NCBI RefSeq assembly: GCF_902498065.1
Contig: NZ_CABVIR010000001.1
Coordinates: 186,001 to 250,000 of the forward strand
Direction: 5' to 3'
DNA length: 64,000 bases
Origin: Pseudomonas fluorescens
GTDB lineage: Bacteria; Pseudomonadota; Gammaproteobacteria; Pseudomonadales; Pseudomonadaceae
The notes under the pieces are model-generated. The model was not told where the DNA came from and ran no database searches. It was given only the letters and a program-made list of their open reading frames with translations. Shown piece by piece: positions 1 through 9,560 of the stretch (the stretch's first letter is position 1; every line of letters starts with the position of its first letter). A program made the position numbers and the translations under genes.

Positions 1-754
1 TACCCATGCTGGTCACCAGCACCAGGCAATGACCGGCCTCGTTGGTGAAGCCGGTTTTGGTCAGCTTGATGTCCCAGTTCGGCTTGCCGACCAGATGGTC
101 GGTGTTACGGAAGCCGAGGCTGTAGTTGGGCTTGCGGAACGAGACGGTTTTTTCCTTGGTGGTGCTCAGCTCGGTCAAGATCGGATATTTGTGCGCAGCG
201 ACCAGCAATTTGCTCAGGTCGCGGGCGGTTGAGACGTTACGAGGGGAGAGGCCGGTCGGTTCGACGAAGTGGGTGCTGGTCATGCCCAGCGCCTTGGCCT
301 TGGCGTTCATCGCGGCAATGAATGCGACATAGCCGCCCGGATAGTGGTGGGCCAGGCTTGCGGCGGCGCGGTTTTCCGAGGACATCAGGGCGATCAGCAA
401 CATTTCCCGGCGCGGCAATTCGCTTTTGAGTTTCACCCTGGAAAAGACGCCTTTCATTTCTGGCGTATCGCTGATGTTGATATTGATGTACTCGTCCATG
501 TTCTGCCTGGCTTCGACCACAACAAGACCGGTCATCAATTTGCTGACGGAGGCGATAGGGACAACGACATCGGGGTTGCTGGCATAGATGACTTTGTTGG
601 TCTGCATATCCAGCAGCAAAGAGCTGCCGGAAGCCAGCTTGAGTTGTTTCGTATCTCGAGGTGCCGCGGTGGTATCGGCAGCATTGACCGTTGGCGTGAT
701 GAACGTCCCTGTGATTGCAAAAAATAGGCTCAGGATGGAAAGACGGATTTTCAC
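1..754 (-). CDS. pbpG: D-alanyl-D-alanine endopeptidase PbpG (PBP7), C-terminus beyond window
   Basis: Low-molecular-mass penicillin-binding protein of the S11 family that cleaves D-Ala-meso-DAP cross-links in periplasmic peptidoglycan. It reads from a GTG start at 754 and runs off the left edge after 251 residues. Family members have about 310, so the C-terminus is missing here. An N-terminal signal peptide (about residues 1-25, ending VNA) is visible. All three serine-enzyme motifs are present: SVSK (S69 nucleophile, K72), SEN (126-128) and KTG (233-235). GTG is chosen because it directly precedes the MKIRLS signal peptide start. It stands alone, separated from folD by a terminator. Identity is firm; the C-terminal part cannot be judged. 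Confidence 0.93.
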   Translation of the reverse strand, partial: MKIRLSILSLFFAITGTFITPTVNAADTTAAPRDTKQLKLASGSSLLLDMQTNKVIYASNPDVVVPIASVSKLMTGLVVVEARQNMDEYININISDTPEMKGVFSRVKLKSELPRREMLLIALMSSENRAAASLAHHYPGGYVAFIAAMNAKAKALGMTSTHFVEPTGLSPRNVSTARDLSKLLVAAHKYPILTELSTTKEKTVSFRKPNYSLGFRNTDHLVGKPNWDIKLTKTGFTNEAGHCLVLVTSMG

Positions 755-936
755 GCTGGCAGACTCATAAGGTTTGGATTTGCCGTTCTGTAACGGGCTG
801 TTTCTTGAAAAACCGACGCATTTTAGGAGTATGGCTGAAGAACTGTCGATGGTTGTTCAATCAACCGGTAAAAGTCCTTGAAACCCCCTACAAAACAGCG
901 GGTTTCCGGCGAATGGTAGTGTTCATTCTCCGGGCA

Positions 937-967
937 AAAAGAACCCCGCCATTGGCGGGGTTCTTTT
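937..967. terminator. Rho-independent terminator after folD
   Basis: A 14-bp perfect stem (937-950 with 954-967) has a 3-nt loop and runs of A on the left and T on the right, so it can terminate in either direction. It lies 28 bases past the folD stop on the minus strand. The rest of the gap up to pbpG (755-936) holds only the pbpG upstream region. Confidence 0.85.
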
Positions 968-994
968 GTTCATCGCTGATGCTCAAGCGTGAAC

Positions 995-1849
995 TCAGCT
1001 GTGCAGCGTTTCTGCCGCGTACAGCGTGTTTTCCAGCAGGCAGGCGCGGGTCATCGGGCCGACGCCGCCCGGCACTGGAGTGATCCAGCCAGCGCGGGGC
1101 AGGGCGGTTTCGTAGATCACGTCGCCAACCAGTTTGCCGTCTTCCTGGCGGTTGATGCCGACGTCGATCACGATCGCGCCTTCCTTGATCCACTCACCCT
1201 TGACCAGGCCCGGCTTGCCTGCGGCAACCACCACCAGATCGGCACGACCGACGTGGCCCGCCAGATCCTTGGTGAAACGGTGGGCGACGGTCACGGTGCA
1301 ACCGGCCAGCAGCAACTCCATCGCCATCGGGCGCCCGACAATGTTGGAGGCGCCGACGACCACGGCGTCCATCCCGTAGAGATCTGCCCCGGTGCTTTCC
1401 AGCAGGGTCATGATCCCTTTGGGCGTGCATGGGCGCAGCAGCGGAATGCGCTGGGCAAGACGACCGACGTTATAAGGGTGGAAACCGTCGACGTCTTTGT
1501 CCGGACGAATGCGTTCCAGCAATTTGGAAGCGTCCAGGTGTTCAGGCAACGGAAGCTGAAGCAGAACGCCGTCGATTGCCGGGTCGTCGTTAAGGCGATC
1601 GATCAGGTCGGTCAGTGCTTCTTGAGTGGTTTCGGAAGGCAGGTCGTAGGCTTGGGAAATAAAGCCGACCTCTTCACAGTCTTTACGCTTGTGCGAGACA
1701 TAAACCTGAGAGGCGGGATCGCTGCCGACCAGGATCACCGCGAGGCCGGGAGTGCGCAGGCCTTGCTGGCGACGCTCGGTGACGCGTTTGGCGATCTGCT
1801 GGCGCAGGCTGGCGGCGATCGATTTGCCGTCGATTAGTTGTGCAGTCAT
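995..1849 (-). CDS. folD: Bifunctional methylenetetrahydrofolate dehydrogenase / methenyltetrahydrofolate cyclohydrolase
   Basis: Cytoplasmic one-carbon enzyme interconverting 5,10-methylene-, 5,10-methenyl- and 10-formyl-tetrahydrofolate with NADP+. The 284 residues match the usual FolD length. The folate-site YVSHK motif (Y50 to K54, the cyclohydrolase lysine) is visible, as are the nucleotide-binding [11 protein letters not shown] segment (about 164-174) and the C-terminal PGGVGPMT signature. It is transcribed away from the tRNA cluster and ends at a strong terminator. The neighbourhood folD - tRNAs - tig - clpP is conserved in Pseudomonas. Confidence 0.97.
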   Translation of the reverse strand: MTAQLIDGKSIAASLRQQIAKRVTERRQQGLRTPGLAVILVGSDPASQVYVSHKRKDCEEVGFISQAYDLPSETTQEALTDLIDRLNDDPAIDGVLLQLPLPEHLDASKLLERIRPDKDVDGFHPYNVGRLAQRIPLLRPCTPKGIMTLLESTGADLYGMDAVVVGASNIVGRPMAMELLLAGCTVTVAHRFTKDLAGHVGRADLVVVAAGKPGLVKGEWIKEGAIVIDVGINRQEDGKLVGDVIYETALPRAGWITPVPGGVGPMTRACLLENTLYAAETLHS

Positions 1850-1980
1850 TGCGCGTGATTAACCATCGAGAGGGGAAAAAAAGAGAACGCATTCTCGCAT
1901 GTCATGAGGTGAGGGCAAAGGCGCTTGGTCTGCAAATTCCTCTAACCCCTTTAATTAAATGAATTTTTTTTAAAAAGGAT

Positions 1981-2009
1981 TTGACGCCCTACGGGGGGCT
2001 CTATACTAT
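1981..2009 (+). promoter_or_regulatory. Candidate sigma-70 promoter of the tRNA cluster
   Basis: TTGACG at 1981-1986 is followed by overlapping -10 candidates: TATACT at 2002-2007 (15-nt spacing) or TACTAT at 2004-2009 (17-nt spacing). A GC-rich discriminator (CGTCGC) follows, as is usual for stable-RNA promoters under stringent control. An A/T-rich stretch at 1950-1980 could act as an UP element. The first tRNA begins about 115 bases downstream, so the transcript would have a processed leader. Confidence 0.65.
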
Positions 2010-2124
2010 TCGTCGCACTTGTCGGGCACAGCCTAGCACTGGTTAAGAAGGTCGAGTGGAATTACGATTCTGCAAGGCTGGAAAGCACTTAGTTTGTAGT
2101 CCTTCAAGGGTACAGATTAAAAAG

Positions 2125-2201
2125 GCGCCCGTAGCTCAGCTGGATAGAGCATCCGCCTTCTAAGCGGATGGTCGCAGGTTCGAGTCCTGCCGGGTGCGCC
2201 A
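2125..2201 (+). tRNA. tRNA-Arg (anticodon TCT)
   Basis: A 77-nt cloverleaf with a 7-bp acceptor stem (GCGCCCG with CGGGTGC), anticodon loop CTTCTAA giving TCT, a T-loop with TTCGA, and an encoded 3' CCA. It is the first tRNA of the cluster. Confidence 0.96.
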
Positions 2202-2233
2202 TTAGGCAGCTTTGGCACAAGTAGCGCGATATG

Positions 2234-2309
2234 GTGGGCGTAGCTCAGTTGGTAGAGCACGGGATTGTGACTCCCGTTGTCGTGGGTTCGATCCCCATCG
2301 TCCACCCCA
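2234..2309 (+). tRNA. tRNA-His (anticodon GTG), copy 1
   Basis: A 76-nt cloverleaf with anticodon GTG in loop TTGTGAC. The base before position 1 (G at 2233) can pair with discriminator C, the G-1 signature of tRNA-His. The 3' CCA is encoded. It is identical to the copy at 2526-2601. Confidence 0.96.
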
Positions 2310-2317
2310 TATTTCGA

Positions 2318-2347
2318 AAGGCGCCAGATTAACAGTCTGGCGCCTTT
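2318..2347 (+). terminator. Hairpin after tRNA-His copy 1
   Basis: An 11-bp perfect stem (2318-2328 with 2336-2346) is followed by only a short T run (TTT). Being inside the cluster, it is probably partly read through or acts as a processing signal, because tRNA-Leu and the second tRNA-His follow. Confidence 0.7.
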
Positions 2348-2363
2348 GCTTTAAAGGCTACAC

Positions 2364-2448
2364 GCGGATGTGGTGGAATTGGTAGACACACTGGATTTAG
2401 GTTCCAGCGCCGCGAGGCGTAAGAGTTCGAGTCTCTTCATCCGCACCA
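2364..2448 (+). tRNA. tRNA-Leu (anticodon TAG)
   Basis: An 85-nt class II tRNA with acceptor GCGGATG paired with CATCCGC, anticodon stem CTGGA/TCCAG, loop TTTAGGT giving TAG, a long variable arm, and an encoded CCA. Confidence 0.95.
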
Positions 2449-2525
2449 AATAAAGCTTCATTCAGGCCTCTGGCTTGGCTGGGGCTCGACGAGGAAGTTG
2501 TTTGGCTTCTTTGTTACGCAATATG

Positions 2526-2601
2526 GTGGGCGTAGCTCAGTTGGTAGAGCACGGGATTGTGACTCCCGTTGTCGTGGGTTCGATCCCCATCGTCCACCCC
2601 A
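2526..2601 (+). tRNA. tRNA-His (anticodon GTG), copy 2
   Basis: Identical in sequence to the tRNA-His at 2234-2309, including G-1 (2525), anticodon GTG and encoded CCA. It is the last tRNA of the cluster. Confidence 0.96.
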
Positions 2602-2609
2602 TATTTCGA

Positions 2610-2644
2610 AAGGCGCCAGATTTAACAGTCTGGCGCCTTTTTTG
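2610..2644 (+). terminator. Terminator of the tRNA cluster
   Basis: The same 11-bp stem as after copy 1 (2610-2620 with 2629-2639), here followed by a longer T-rich tract, so this is the likely true end of the tRNA operon. The following gap (2645-3003) holds the trigger factor upstream region; nothing else was recognised in it. Confidence 0.85.
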
Positions 2645-2913
2645 TTTTAGCGGTTTGAGTGTTCCGCGACTGCAGGTTCTGGGTCGCAGGCGCAGGGCGT
2701 TTCGTCGTATTTTTGTTTCTCGATGATGCCTTGCTGCCCGCTGGTCTTGCTCGCGAGATCGGCTGTCAGGGCGATGCCTGGTAACTGCTTCTATATATAG
2801 AAGGGTTGGCGCAGAGCCTTGGCATGATTGGCTGTATTTGCCACCGGGGCGAGATGCATTCGTGCATTCGCACCTATAAATTGCCTGCTGCGTTGTTGCC
2901 CGTTTTCAGTAGG

Positions 2914-2942
2914 GTGACTTCTTGAGTTTGACCTACTAGAAT
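2914..2942 (+). promoter_or_regulatory. Possible promoter of tig
   Basis: GTGACT (2914-2919) and TAGAAT (2937-2942) are spaced 17 nt. The -10 is good and the -35 weak. A competing reading uses TTGACC at 2928 with a poor -10. The start site is therefore only suggested. Confidence 0.35.
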
Positions 2943-3003
2943 GCATGCCCTTGATTCTGGGGTCGGAAACGGCCGGCCAACGTCTGTGCAACGAGGAATA
3001 TCC

Positions 3004-4314
3004 ATGCAAGTTTCTGTTGAAAATACTTCTGCTCTCGAGCGCCGCATGAGCATCACCGTGCCTGCTGAGCGCATCGAGACTCAGGTCAACAAGCGTCTGC
3101 AGCAGACCGCCCAAAAGGCCAAGATCGCTGGTTTCCGTCCAGGCAAAGTGCCGATGAGCGAAATCAAGCGCCGTTTTGGTGCTGATGCACGTCAGGAAGC
3201 TGTCGGCGACGTCATCCAGTCCTCTTTCTACGAAGCGGTCGTTGAGCAAAAGCTGAACCCGGCTGGCGCTCCTTCGATCGAGCCGAAATCCCTGGAAGCT
3301 GGCAAAGACCTGGAATACGTCGCGATTTTCGAAGTGTTCCCTGAGTTCACCGTTGCCGGTTTCGAAGGCATCACCGTTGAGCGCCTGAGCGCTGACGTGG
3401 CTGACGCTGATCTGGACAAGATGCTGGACGTGCTGCGCAAGCAGAACACCCGTTTCGAAGTGGCCGATCGCGCTGCTCAGAACGACGACCAACTGAACAT
3501 CGATTTCGTCGGCAAGGTTGACGGTGAAGTGTTCGCTGGCGGTTCCGCCAAAGGCACTCAGCTGGTTCTGGGTTCCGGCCGCATGATCCCTGGTTTCGAA
3601 GACGGTCTGGTTGGCGCCAAGGCGGGTGAAGAGCGCGTTCTGAACCTGACCTTCCCAGAGGACTATCAGAACCTCGACCTGGCGGGCAAAACCGCTGAGT
3701 TCACCGTGACTGTGAACACTGTGTCCGAGCCTAAACTGCCAGAGCTGAACGAAGAATTCTTCGCTCAATTCGGCATCAAGGAAACCGGTCTGGAAGGCTT
3801 CCGCACCGAAGTTCGCAAGAACATGGAGCGCGAACTGCGTCAGGCGATCAAATCCAAGGTCAAGAATCAGGTAATGGACGGTCTGCTGGCCACCAACCCG
3901 ATTGAAGTGCCAAAGGCTCTGCTGTCCAACGAAGTTGACCGTCTGCGTGTGCAGGCTGTTCAGCAGTTCGGCGGCAACATCAAGCCTGACCAACTGCCGG
4001 CCGAGCTGTTCGAAGAACAAGCCAAGCGTCGTGTTGTTCTGGGTCTGATCGTGGCTGAAGTGGTCAAGCAATTCGACCTCAAGCCTGACGAAGCCCGCGT
4101 TCGCGAAATGATCCAGGAAATGGCTTCGGCTTACCAAGAGCCTGAGCAGGTTGTGTCCTGGTACTACAAGAACGACCAGCAACTGAACGAAGTCCGTTCG
4201 GTTGTGCTGGAAGAGCAAGTTGTGGATACTGTTCTGCAGAAAGCTAGCGTGACCGACAAATCGGTCTCTTACGAAGAAGCGGTCAAGCCGGTAGAAGCTC
4301 CACAAGCCGACTGA
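3004..4314 (+). CDS. tig: Trigger factor, ribosome-associated chaperone and prolyl isomerase
   Basis: Binds the ribosome exit tunnel and shields nascent chains. The start at 3004 is preferred over an in-frame ATG at 2941 because GAGGAA lies just upstream and the resulting 436 residues match Pseudomonas trigger factors. The ribosome-binding signature GFRPGKVP is at about 43-50, followed by an FKBP-type isomerase domain (about 160-245, with [15 protein letters not shown]) and a helical C-terminal chaperone domain. It is first in the tig-clpP-clpX-lon proteostasis block. Confidence 0.97.
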   Translation: MQVSVENTSALERRMSITVPAERIETQVNKRLQQTAQKAKIAGFRPGKVPMSEIKRRFGADARQEAVGDVIQSSFYEAVVEQKLNPAGAPSIEPKSLEAGKDLEYVAIFEVFPEFTVAGFEGITVERLSADVADADLDKMLDVLRKQNTRFEVADRAAQNDDQLNIDFVGKVDGEVFAGGSAKGTQLVLGSGRMIPGFEDGLVGAKAGEERVLNLTFPEDYQNLDLAGKTAEFTVTVNTVSEPKLPELNEEFFAQFGIKETGLEGFRTEVRKNMERELRQAIKSKVKNQVMDGLLATNPIEVPKALLSNEVDRLRVQAVQQFGGNIKPDQLPAELFEEQAKRRVVLGLIVAEVVKQFDLKPDEARVREMIQEMASAYQEPEQVVSWYYKNDQQLNEVRSVVLEEQVVDTVLQKASVTDKSVSYEEAVKPVEAPQAD

Positions 4315-4340
4315 TCTTTCTTGCGGTAAGAAGCACACAC

Positions 4341-4368
4341 CATAAGCCAGCCTTCGTGCTGGCTTATG
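4341..4368 (+). other. Intergenic hairpin between tig and clpP
   Basis: An 11-bp perfect stem (4341-4351 with 4358-4368) has a 6-nt loop but no T tract. It may stabilise the tig mRNA or partly attenuate read-through into clpP. Confidence 0.6.
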
Positions 4369-4407
4369 CGTATTCAAGACATAACTATTTGGGAGTGACT
4401 GCAGAGC

Positions 4408-5043
4408 ATGTTCCGTAATTCGTATATTCAGCAGAACTCTGATATCCAGGCCGCAGGCGGCCTGGTCCCGATGGTTGTCGAGCAATCTGCTCGTGGCGAG
4501 CGCGCCTATGACATCTACTCGCGTCTTCTCAAGGAGCGAGTGATCTTTCTGGTTGGTCCGGTAGAGGACTACATGGCCAACCTGATTTGTGCGCAACTGC
4601 TGTTCCTTGAAGCGGAAAACCCGGACAAGGACATCCATCTCTATATCAACTCCCCGGGCGGTTCGGTGACGGCGGGCATGTCGATCTACGACACCATGCA
4701 GTTCATCAAGCCAAACGTGTCGACCACGTGTATCGGTCAGGCGTGCAGCATGGGCGCATTCCTGCTGACCGCCGGTGCTCCTGGCAAGCGTTACTGCCTG
4801 CCGAACTCACGCGTGATGATTCACCAGCCACTGGGCGGTTTCCAGGGGCAGGCGTCGGATATCGAAATCCATGCCAAGGAAATCCTCTTCATTCGTGAGC
4901 GTCTCAACACGCTGATGGCCAAGCATAGCGGGCACACGCTTGAAGAGATCGAGCGTGATACCAACCGCGATAACTTCATGAGTGCAGAAGCCGCGCGTGA
5001 GTACGGGTTGATCGATGAAGTGATCTCCCAGCGCCCCGCTTAA
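4408..5043 (+). CDS. clpP: ATP-dependent Clp protease proteolytic subunit
   Basis: Serine peptidase that forms the barrel-shaped tetradecamer working with ClpX or ClpA. It has 211 residues. The catalytic triad is visible: S114 in QACSMGAF, H139 in MIHQPLGG and D188 in the NRDNF segment. A short N-terminal propeptide is expected. GGGAG lies upstream of the start. It is followed by clpX after 112 bases with a hairpin between them, so the two are probably co-transcribed with differential output. Confidence 0.97.
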   Translation: MFRNSYIQQNSDIQAAGGLVPMVVEQSARGERAYDIYSRLLKERVIFLVGPVEDYMANLICAQLLFLEAENPDKDIHLYINSPGGSVTAGMSIYDTMQFIKPNVSTTCIGQACSMGAFLLTAGAPGKRYCLPNSRVMIHQPLGGFQGQASDIEIHAKEILFIRERLNTLMAKHSGHTLEEIERDTNRDNFMSAEAAREYGLIDEVISQRPA

Positions 5044-5085
5044 AATAAGCAGCTCAAAATAAGGTGGGTCGGCTGGTCCGATCAC

Positions 5086-5109
5086 TTGCGGGCTTGAAAA
5101 AGCCCGCAA
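5086..5109 (+). other. Hairpin between clpP and clpX
   Basis: A 10-bp perfect stem (5086-5095 with 5100-5109) with a GAAA tetraloop and no T run. Its position suggests mRNA stabilisation or partial termination between clpP and clpX. Confidence 0.6.
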
Positions 5110-5155
5110 TAGCCTTCATCTTGTGTTGCAAGCCTATCGGATTTGGATCGAACGA

Positions 5156-6439
5156 ATGACTGACACCCGCAACGGCGAGGACAACGGCAAGCTGCTCTAT
5201 TGCTCCTTCTGTGGCAAAAGCCAGCATGAAGTGCGCAAATTGATTGCCGGCCCCTCGGTCTTTATCTGCGACGAGTGCGTCGACCTGTGCAATGACATCA
5301 TCCGTGAGGAGGTGCAGGAAGCCCAGGCCGAAAGCAGCGCGCATAAATTGCCTTCGCCTAAAGAAATCAGCGGCATCCTTGATCAGTACGTGATTGGTCA
5401 GGAACGTGCGAAAAAGGTTCTGGCCGTAGCGGTGTATAACCACTACAAACGCCTGAACCAGCGCGACAAAAAGAATGACGATGTCGAACTCGGCAAGAGC
5501 AACATCTTGCTGATCGGCCCGACAGGCTCGGGTAAAACCCTGCTTGCCGAAACCTTGGCTCGCTTGCTGAACGTTCCGTTCACCATCGCCGACGCAACCA
5601 CCCTCACCGAGGCGGGTTACGTGGGTGAAGATGTCGAGAACATCATTCAGAAGCTGCTGCAGAAGTGCGATTACGACGTAGAAAAAGCCCAGATGGGCAT
5701 TGTCTACATCGATGAGATCGACAAGATCTCGCGCAAGTCTGACAACCCGTCGATTACCCGAGACGTTTCCGGTGAAGGCGTACAGCAGGCCCTGCTCAAG
5801 TTGATCGAAGGCACGGTCGCTTCCGTTCCGCCTCAAGGTGGTCGCAAGCATCCGCAGCAGGAATTCCTTCAGGTCGACACCCGTAACATCCTGTTCATCT
5901 GCGGCGGTGCATTCTCCGGTCTGGAAAAGGTTATTCAAAACCGTTCCACCAAGGGCGGCATTGGTTTCAACGCAGAAGTGCGCAGCAAGGAAGAAGGCAA
6001 GAAGGTCGGTGAATCCCTGCGTGAAGTCGAGCCTGACGATTTGGTCAAGTTCGGTCTGATCCCGGAGTTCGTCGGTCGTCTGCCGGTCCTCGCCACGCTG
6101 GACGAGCTTGATGAAGCTGCATTGATGCAGATCCTCACCGAGCCGAAAAATGCTCTGACCAAACAGTATGCCAAGCTGTTCGAGATGGAAGGCGTGGACC
6201 TGGAATTCCGGGCCGACGCACTGAAATCGGTCGCCAAACGTGCCCTGGAACGCAAGACCGGTGCCCGTGGACTGCGCTCGATTCTCGAAGGCGTATTGCT
6301 CGACACTATGTACGAGATCCCCTCGCAGTCCGAGGTGAGTAAAGTAGTGATCGATGAAAGCGTTATAGAAGGCAAGTCCAAGCCACTGTATATCTACGAA
6401 AACAGTGAACCGGCTGCCAAGGCTGCACCAGACGCTTAA
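5156..6439 (+). CDS. clpX: ATP-dependent Clp protease ATP-binding subunit ClpX
   Basis: AAA+ unfoldase that feeds substrates to ClpP. Start 5156 (MTDTRNGED) gives 427 residues, the family length; an upstream in-frame start at 5123 lacks support. The N-terminal zinc finger cysteines are C16, C19, C38 and C41. Walker A is GPTGSGKT at 121-128, and Walker B is in IVYIDEID. The ClpP-contacting loop is visible as GGIGF. The gene is followed by a strong terminator. Confidence 0.97.
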   Translation: MTDTRNGEDNGKLLYCSFCGKSQHEVRKLIAGPSVFICDECVDLCNDIIREEVQEAQAESSAHKLPSPKEISGILDQYVIGQERAKKVLAVAVYNHYKRLNQRDKKNDDVELGKSNILLIGPTGSGKTLLAETLARLLNVPFTIADATTLTEAGYVGEDVENIIQKLLQKCDYDVEKAQMGIVYIDEIDKISRKSDNPSITRDVSGEGVQQALLKLIEGTVASVPPQGGRKHPQQEFLQVDTRNILFICGGAFSGLEKVIQNRSTKGGIGFNAEVRSKEEGKKVGESLREVEPDDLVKFGLIPEFVGRLPVLATLDELDEAALMQILTEPKNALTKQYAKLFEMEGVDLEFRADALKSVAKRALERKTGARGLRSILEGVLLDTMYEIPSQSEVSKVVIDESVIEGKSKPLYIYENSEPAAKAAPDA

Positions 6440-6461
6440 GCGTCACGCAGCTGGAATAAAG

Positions 6462-6482
6462 AAGGGGCCTTCGGGCCCCTTT
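6462..6482 (+). terminator. Terminator after clpX
   Basis: An 8-bp GC-rich stem (6462-6469 with 6474-6481) closed by a TTCG tetraloop and followed by TT, 22 bases past the clpX stop. A single REP palindrome (about 6487-6515) follows it. Confidence 0.8.
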
Positions 6483-6603
6483 GCTATTGTGGGAGCTGGC
6501 TTGCCAGCGAAGGCGGCCTGACCGTCGACCCGATTTTCGGGATGTATTCATACCGTTGCAGAAGCTACGGTACCTGCAATCTTCTAAGTGGTTCTTTTAT
6601 CCG

Positions 6604-6632
6604 CTTGTTTTTTTCCAAACGAGCCCCCATCT
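6604..6632 (+). promoter_or_regulatory. Candidate sigma-32 (RpoH) promoter of lon
   Basis: CTTG at 6604-6607 begins a -35-like element (CTTGTTT), and CCCCATCT at 6625-6632 matches the heat-shock -10 consensus (CCCCATnT), with a 14-nt spacer. It lies 59 bases before the lon start. Heat-shock control of lon is known in enterics; here it is inferred from the motif. Confidence 0.7.
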
Positions 6633-6690
6633 TGGTTTCAAGCTTACTTCCATCTGTTTACGGCCTTATGGCCGCCGTAGAGGCGAAATC

Positions 6691-9087
6691 ATGAAGACAA
6701 CCATCGAATTGCCTCTCCTGCCATTGCGTGATGTTGTGGTCTATCCGCACATGGTTATCCCGCTGTTCGTGGGGCGCGAGAAATCCATCGAAGCCCTCGA
6801 GGCAGCGATGACGGGCGACAAGCAGATTCTCCTGTTGGCTCAGAGAAACCCTGCTGACGACGATCCCGGTGAAGATGCACTTTATCGCGTAGGTACGATC
6901 GCTACCGTTCTGCAGTTGCTCAAGCTGCCTGACGGCACGGTCAAGGTTTTGGTCGAAGGTGAGCAGCGGGGCGCCGTGGAGCGCTTCAGCGAAGTGGACG
7001 GCCACTGCCGTGCCGAAGTCTCATTGATCGACGAAGTCGACGCGCCTGAGCGCGAGTCGGAAGTGTTTGTCCGCAGCCTGCTGGCTCAGTTCGAACAATA
7101 TGTGCAGCTGGGCAAGAAAGTCCCCGCTGAGGTTCTGTCGTCGCTCAACAGCATCGACGAGCCAGGCCGCCTGGTCGACACCATGGCCGCGCACATGGCC
7201 CTGAAAATCGAGCAGAAGCAGGAAATCCTCGAAATCATCGATTTGTCGGCCCGGGTCGAGCACGTCCTGGCGTTGCTGGATGCCGAGATTGATCTGCTGC
7301 AAGTCGAAAAACGCATTCGCGGCCGCGTTAAAAAACAAATGGAGCGCAGCCAGCGCGAGTACTACCTGAATGAGCAGATGAAGGCCATTCAGAAAGAGCT
7401 CGGCGACAGCGACGAAGGCCACAACGAAATCGAAGAGCTGAAAAAGCGCATCGATGCAGCTGGCCTGCCGAAAGATGCCCTGGCCAAGGCCCAGGGCGAA
7501 CTGAACAAGCTGAAACAGATGTCGCCAATGTCCGCGGAAGCAACCGTGGTGCGTTCGTACATCGACTGGCTGGTTCAGGTGCCGTGGAAGGCCCAGAGCA
7601 AAGTGCGCCTGGACCTGGCGCGTGCAGAAGACATCCTCGACGCAGATCACTACGGTCTGGAAGAAGTCAAAGAGCGGATCCTCGAATACCTCGCCGTGCA
7701 AAAGCGTGTGAAGAAGATTCGGGGGCCGGTGTTGTGCCTGGTCGGTCCTCCTGGTGTGGGTAAAACCTCGCTGGCGGAGTCGATTGCTCACGCGACCAAC
7801 CGCAAATTCGTACGCATGGCCCTCGGCGGTGTGCGCGATGAAGCGGAAATTCGTGGTCATCGCCGGACTTATATCGGTTCGATGCCAGGAAGATTGATTC
7901 AAAAGATGACAAAAGTGGGCGTCCGCAACCCGCTGTTCCTGCTCGATGAAATCGACAAAATGGGCAGCGACATGCGTGGCGATCCAGCGTCGGCGTTGCT
8001 GGAAGTGCTCGACCCTGAGCAGAACCACAACTTCAACGATCACTATCTGGAAGTCGATTACGACCTGTCCGATGTGATGTTCCTGTGCACCTCGAACTCG
8101 ATGAATATTCCACCGGCGTTGCTTGACCGGATGGAAGTGATTCGACTGCCGGGTTACACCGAAGACGAGAAGATCAACATTGCCGTCAAATACCTTTCGC
8201 CGAAGCAGATCACGGCCAACGGCCTGAAGAAAGGCGAGCTGGAATTCGACGCTGAAGCGATCCGCGACATCATCCGCTACTACACCCGCGAAGCCGGTGT
8301 ACGTGGGCTGGAGCGCCAGATTGCGAAGGTTTGCCGCAAGGCGGTCAAAGAGCATGCACTGGAAAAACGCTTCTCGGTGAAGGTCACTGCCGACATGCTG
8401 GAACACTTCCTCGGCGTGCGTAAATTCCGCTACGGCCTGGCTGAATCGCAGGATCAGATCGGTCAGGTGACTGGGCTGGCATGGACTCAAGTGGGCGGCG
8501 AATTGCTGACCATCGAAGCCGCTGTCGTTCCGGGCAAAGGGCAGTTGATCAAGACCGGTTCGCTGGGTGACGTGATGGTCGAATCGATCACCGCCGCGTT
8601 GACCGTTGTCCGCAGCCGCGCGAAGAGCCTGGGGATTCCCCTGGACTTCCACGAGAAGCGCGACACGCACATCCACATGCCGGAAGGGGCCACCCCGAAG
8701 GACGGCCCTAGCGCCGGTGTAGGCATGTGCACGGCCCTCGTGTCGGCATTGACCGGCATTCCGGTGCGCGCTGACGTGGCCATGACCGGTGAAATCACCC
8801 TGCGCGGTCAAGTGCTGGCGATCGGCGGTCTGAAAGAAAAACTGCTCGCGGCTCACCGTGGCGGAATCAAGACGGTGATCATTCCTGAAGAGAACGTACG
8901 CGATCTGAAGGAAATTCCTGACAATATCAAGCAAGATCTGCAGATTAAACCGGTTAAATGGATTGACGAGGTCCTGCAAATTGCGCTGCAATACGCGCCG
9001 GAGCCCTTACCCGATGTAGCTCCGGAGATAGTTGCAAAGGATGAAAAACGCGAGTCTGACTCTAAGGAAAGAATTAGCACGCATTAG
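6691..9087 (+). CDS. lon: ATP-dependent endopeptidase La (Lon)
   Basis: Cytoplasmic AAA+ serine protease that degrades misfolded and regulatory proteins. Start 6691 (MKTTIELPLLPLRD) gives 798 residues, the family length. An open frame extends upstream to 6481 but crosses the promoter and a REP. The N-terminal LON domain covers about 1-200. Walker A is GPPGVGKT at 352-359. The protease dyad is S674 (DGPSAG) and K717 (GGLKEKL). The gene precedes hupB, as in other pseudomonads. Confidence 0.97.
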   Translation: MKTTIELPLLPLRDVVVYPHMVIPLFVGREKSIEALEAAMTGDKQILLLAQRNPADDDPGEDALYRVGTIATVLQLLKLPDGTVKVLVEGEQRGAVERFSEVDGHCRAEVSLIDEVDAPERESEVFVRSLLAQFEQYVQLGKKVPAEVLSSLNSIDEPGRLVDTMAAHMALKIEQKQEILEIIDLSARVEHVLALLDAEIDLLQVEKRIRGRVKKQMERSQREYYLNEQMKAIQKELGDSDEGHNEIEELKKRIDAAGLPKDALAKAQGELNKLKQMSPMSAEATVVRSYIDWLVQVPWKAQSKVRLDLARAEDILDADHYGLEEVKERILEYLAVQKRVKKIRGPVLCLVGPPGVGKTSLAESIAHATNRKFVRMALGGVRDEAEIRGHRRTYIGSMPGRLIQKMTKVGVRNPLFLLDEIDKMGSDMRGDPASALLEVLDPEQNHNFNDHYLEVDYDLSDVMFLCTSNSMNIPPALLDRMEVIRLPGYTEDEKINIAVKYLSPKQITANGLKKGELEFDAEAIRDIIRYYTREAGVRGLERQIAKVCRKAVKEHALEKRFSVKVTADMLEHFLGVRKFRYGLAESQDQIGQVTGLAWTQVGGELLTIEAAVVPGKGQLIKTGSLGDVMVESITAALTVVRSRAKSLGIPLDFHEKRDTHIHMPEGATPKDGPSAGVGMCTALVSALTGIPVRADVAMTGEITLRGQVLAIGGLKEKLLAAHRGGIKTVIIPEENVRDLKEIPDNIKQDLQIKPVKWIDEVLQIALQYAPEPLPDVAPEIVAKDEKRESDSKERISTH

Positions 9088-9110
9088 TACGCATTTGCCT
9101 GGGGGGCTTG

Positions 9111-9140
9111 TTGACAGCTTTTTAGAGCCCTTGTTATAAA
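9111..9140 (+). promoter_or_regulatory. Strong sigma-70 promoter of hupB
   Basis: A consensus TTGACA (9111-9116) and TTATAA/TATAAA (9134-9140) are separated by 17-18 nt. The pair lies in the lon-hupB gap about 95 bases before the hupB start. Confidence 0.8.
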
Positions 9141-9234
9141 GCGGCTCTTAAGTGTCTGTAGGCCATTCAGCACTCGTTTTTGCTTTCACCAAAAAACTTA
9201 GAATCATACTCAAATAGATATAAGGGGACTTAGA

Positions 9235-9507
9235 GTGAACAAGTCGGAACTGATTGATGCTATCGCTGCATCCGCTGATATCCCGAAAGCTGCTGCTGGC
9301 CGTGCGCTGGACGCTGTAATCGAATCCGTCACTGGCGCTCTCAAGGCTGGCGACTCTGTTGTTCTGGTTGGTTTCGGTACTTTCTCCGTGACTGATCGTC
9401 CAGCTCGCATTGGTCGTAACCCACAGACCGGTAAGACGCTGGAAATCGCAGCAGCCAAAAAACCAGGTTTCAAAGCCGGTAAAGCACTGAAAGAAGCTGT
9501 CAACTAA
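9235..9507 (+). CDS. hupB: DNA-binding protein HU-beta
   Basis: Small histone-like nucleoid protein of 90 residues that dimerises and bends DNA. It starts with GTG at 9235 after a GGGGA ribosome-binding site. The DNA-binding arm signature GFGTFSV...RIGRNPQTG is at about 46-71. It has its own strong promoter. Confidence 0.97.
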   Translation: MNKSELIDAIAASADIPKAAAGRALDAVIESVTGALKAGDSVVLVGFGTFSVTDRPARIGRNPQTGKTLEIAAAKKPGFKAGKALKEAVN

Positions 9508-9560
9508 GTTCGATTCAGGTTTTTGCCTATCCGGGTCGGGGTCATGCCTGACCTGGCAGC

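Larger units (their letters stand above)
2229..2347 (+). repeat. First copy of a duplicated tRNA-His-terminator unit
   Basis: Bases 2229-2330 recur without a mismatch at 2521-2622, and similarity continues through the terminator with one extra T in the second copy. The unit covers tRNA-His and its hairpin, and the two copies flank tRNA-Leu. This is best explained by a short tandem duplication. Confidence 0.9.

Noticed and set aside
2475..2726. Small frame across the second tRNA-His
   Set aside because: It overlaps a certain tRNA and its terminator.
7021..8991. Long antisense frame opposite lon (656 codons)
   Set aside because: A GC-rich shadow of a strongly supported gene, with no domain or ribosome-binding site of its own. 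The same applies to long frames opposite tig, ppiD and fadH.
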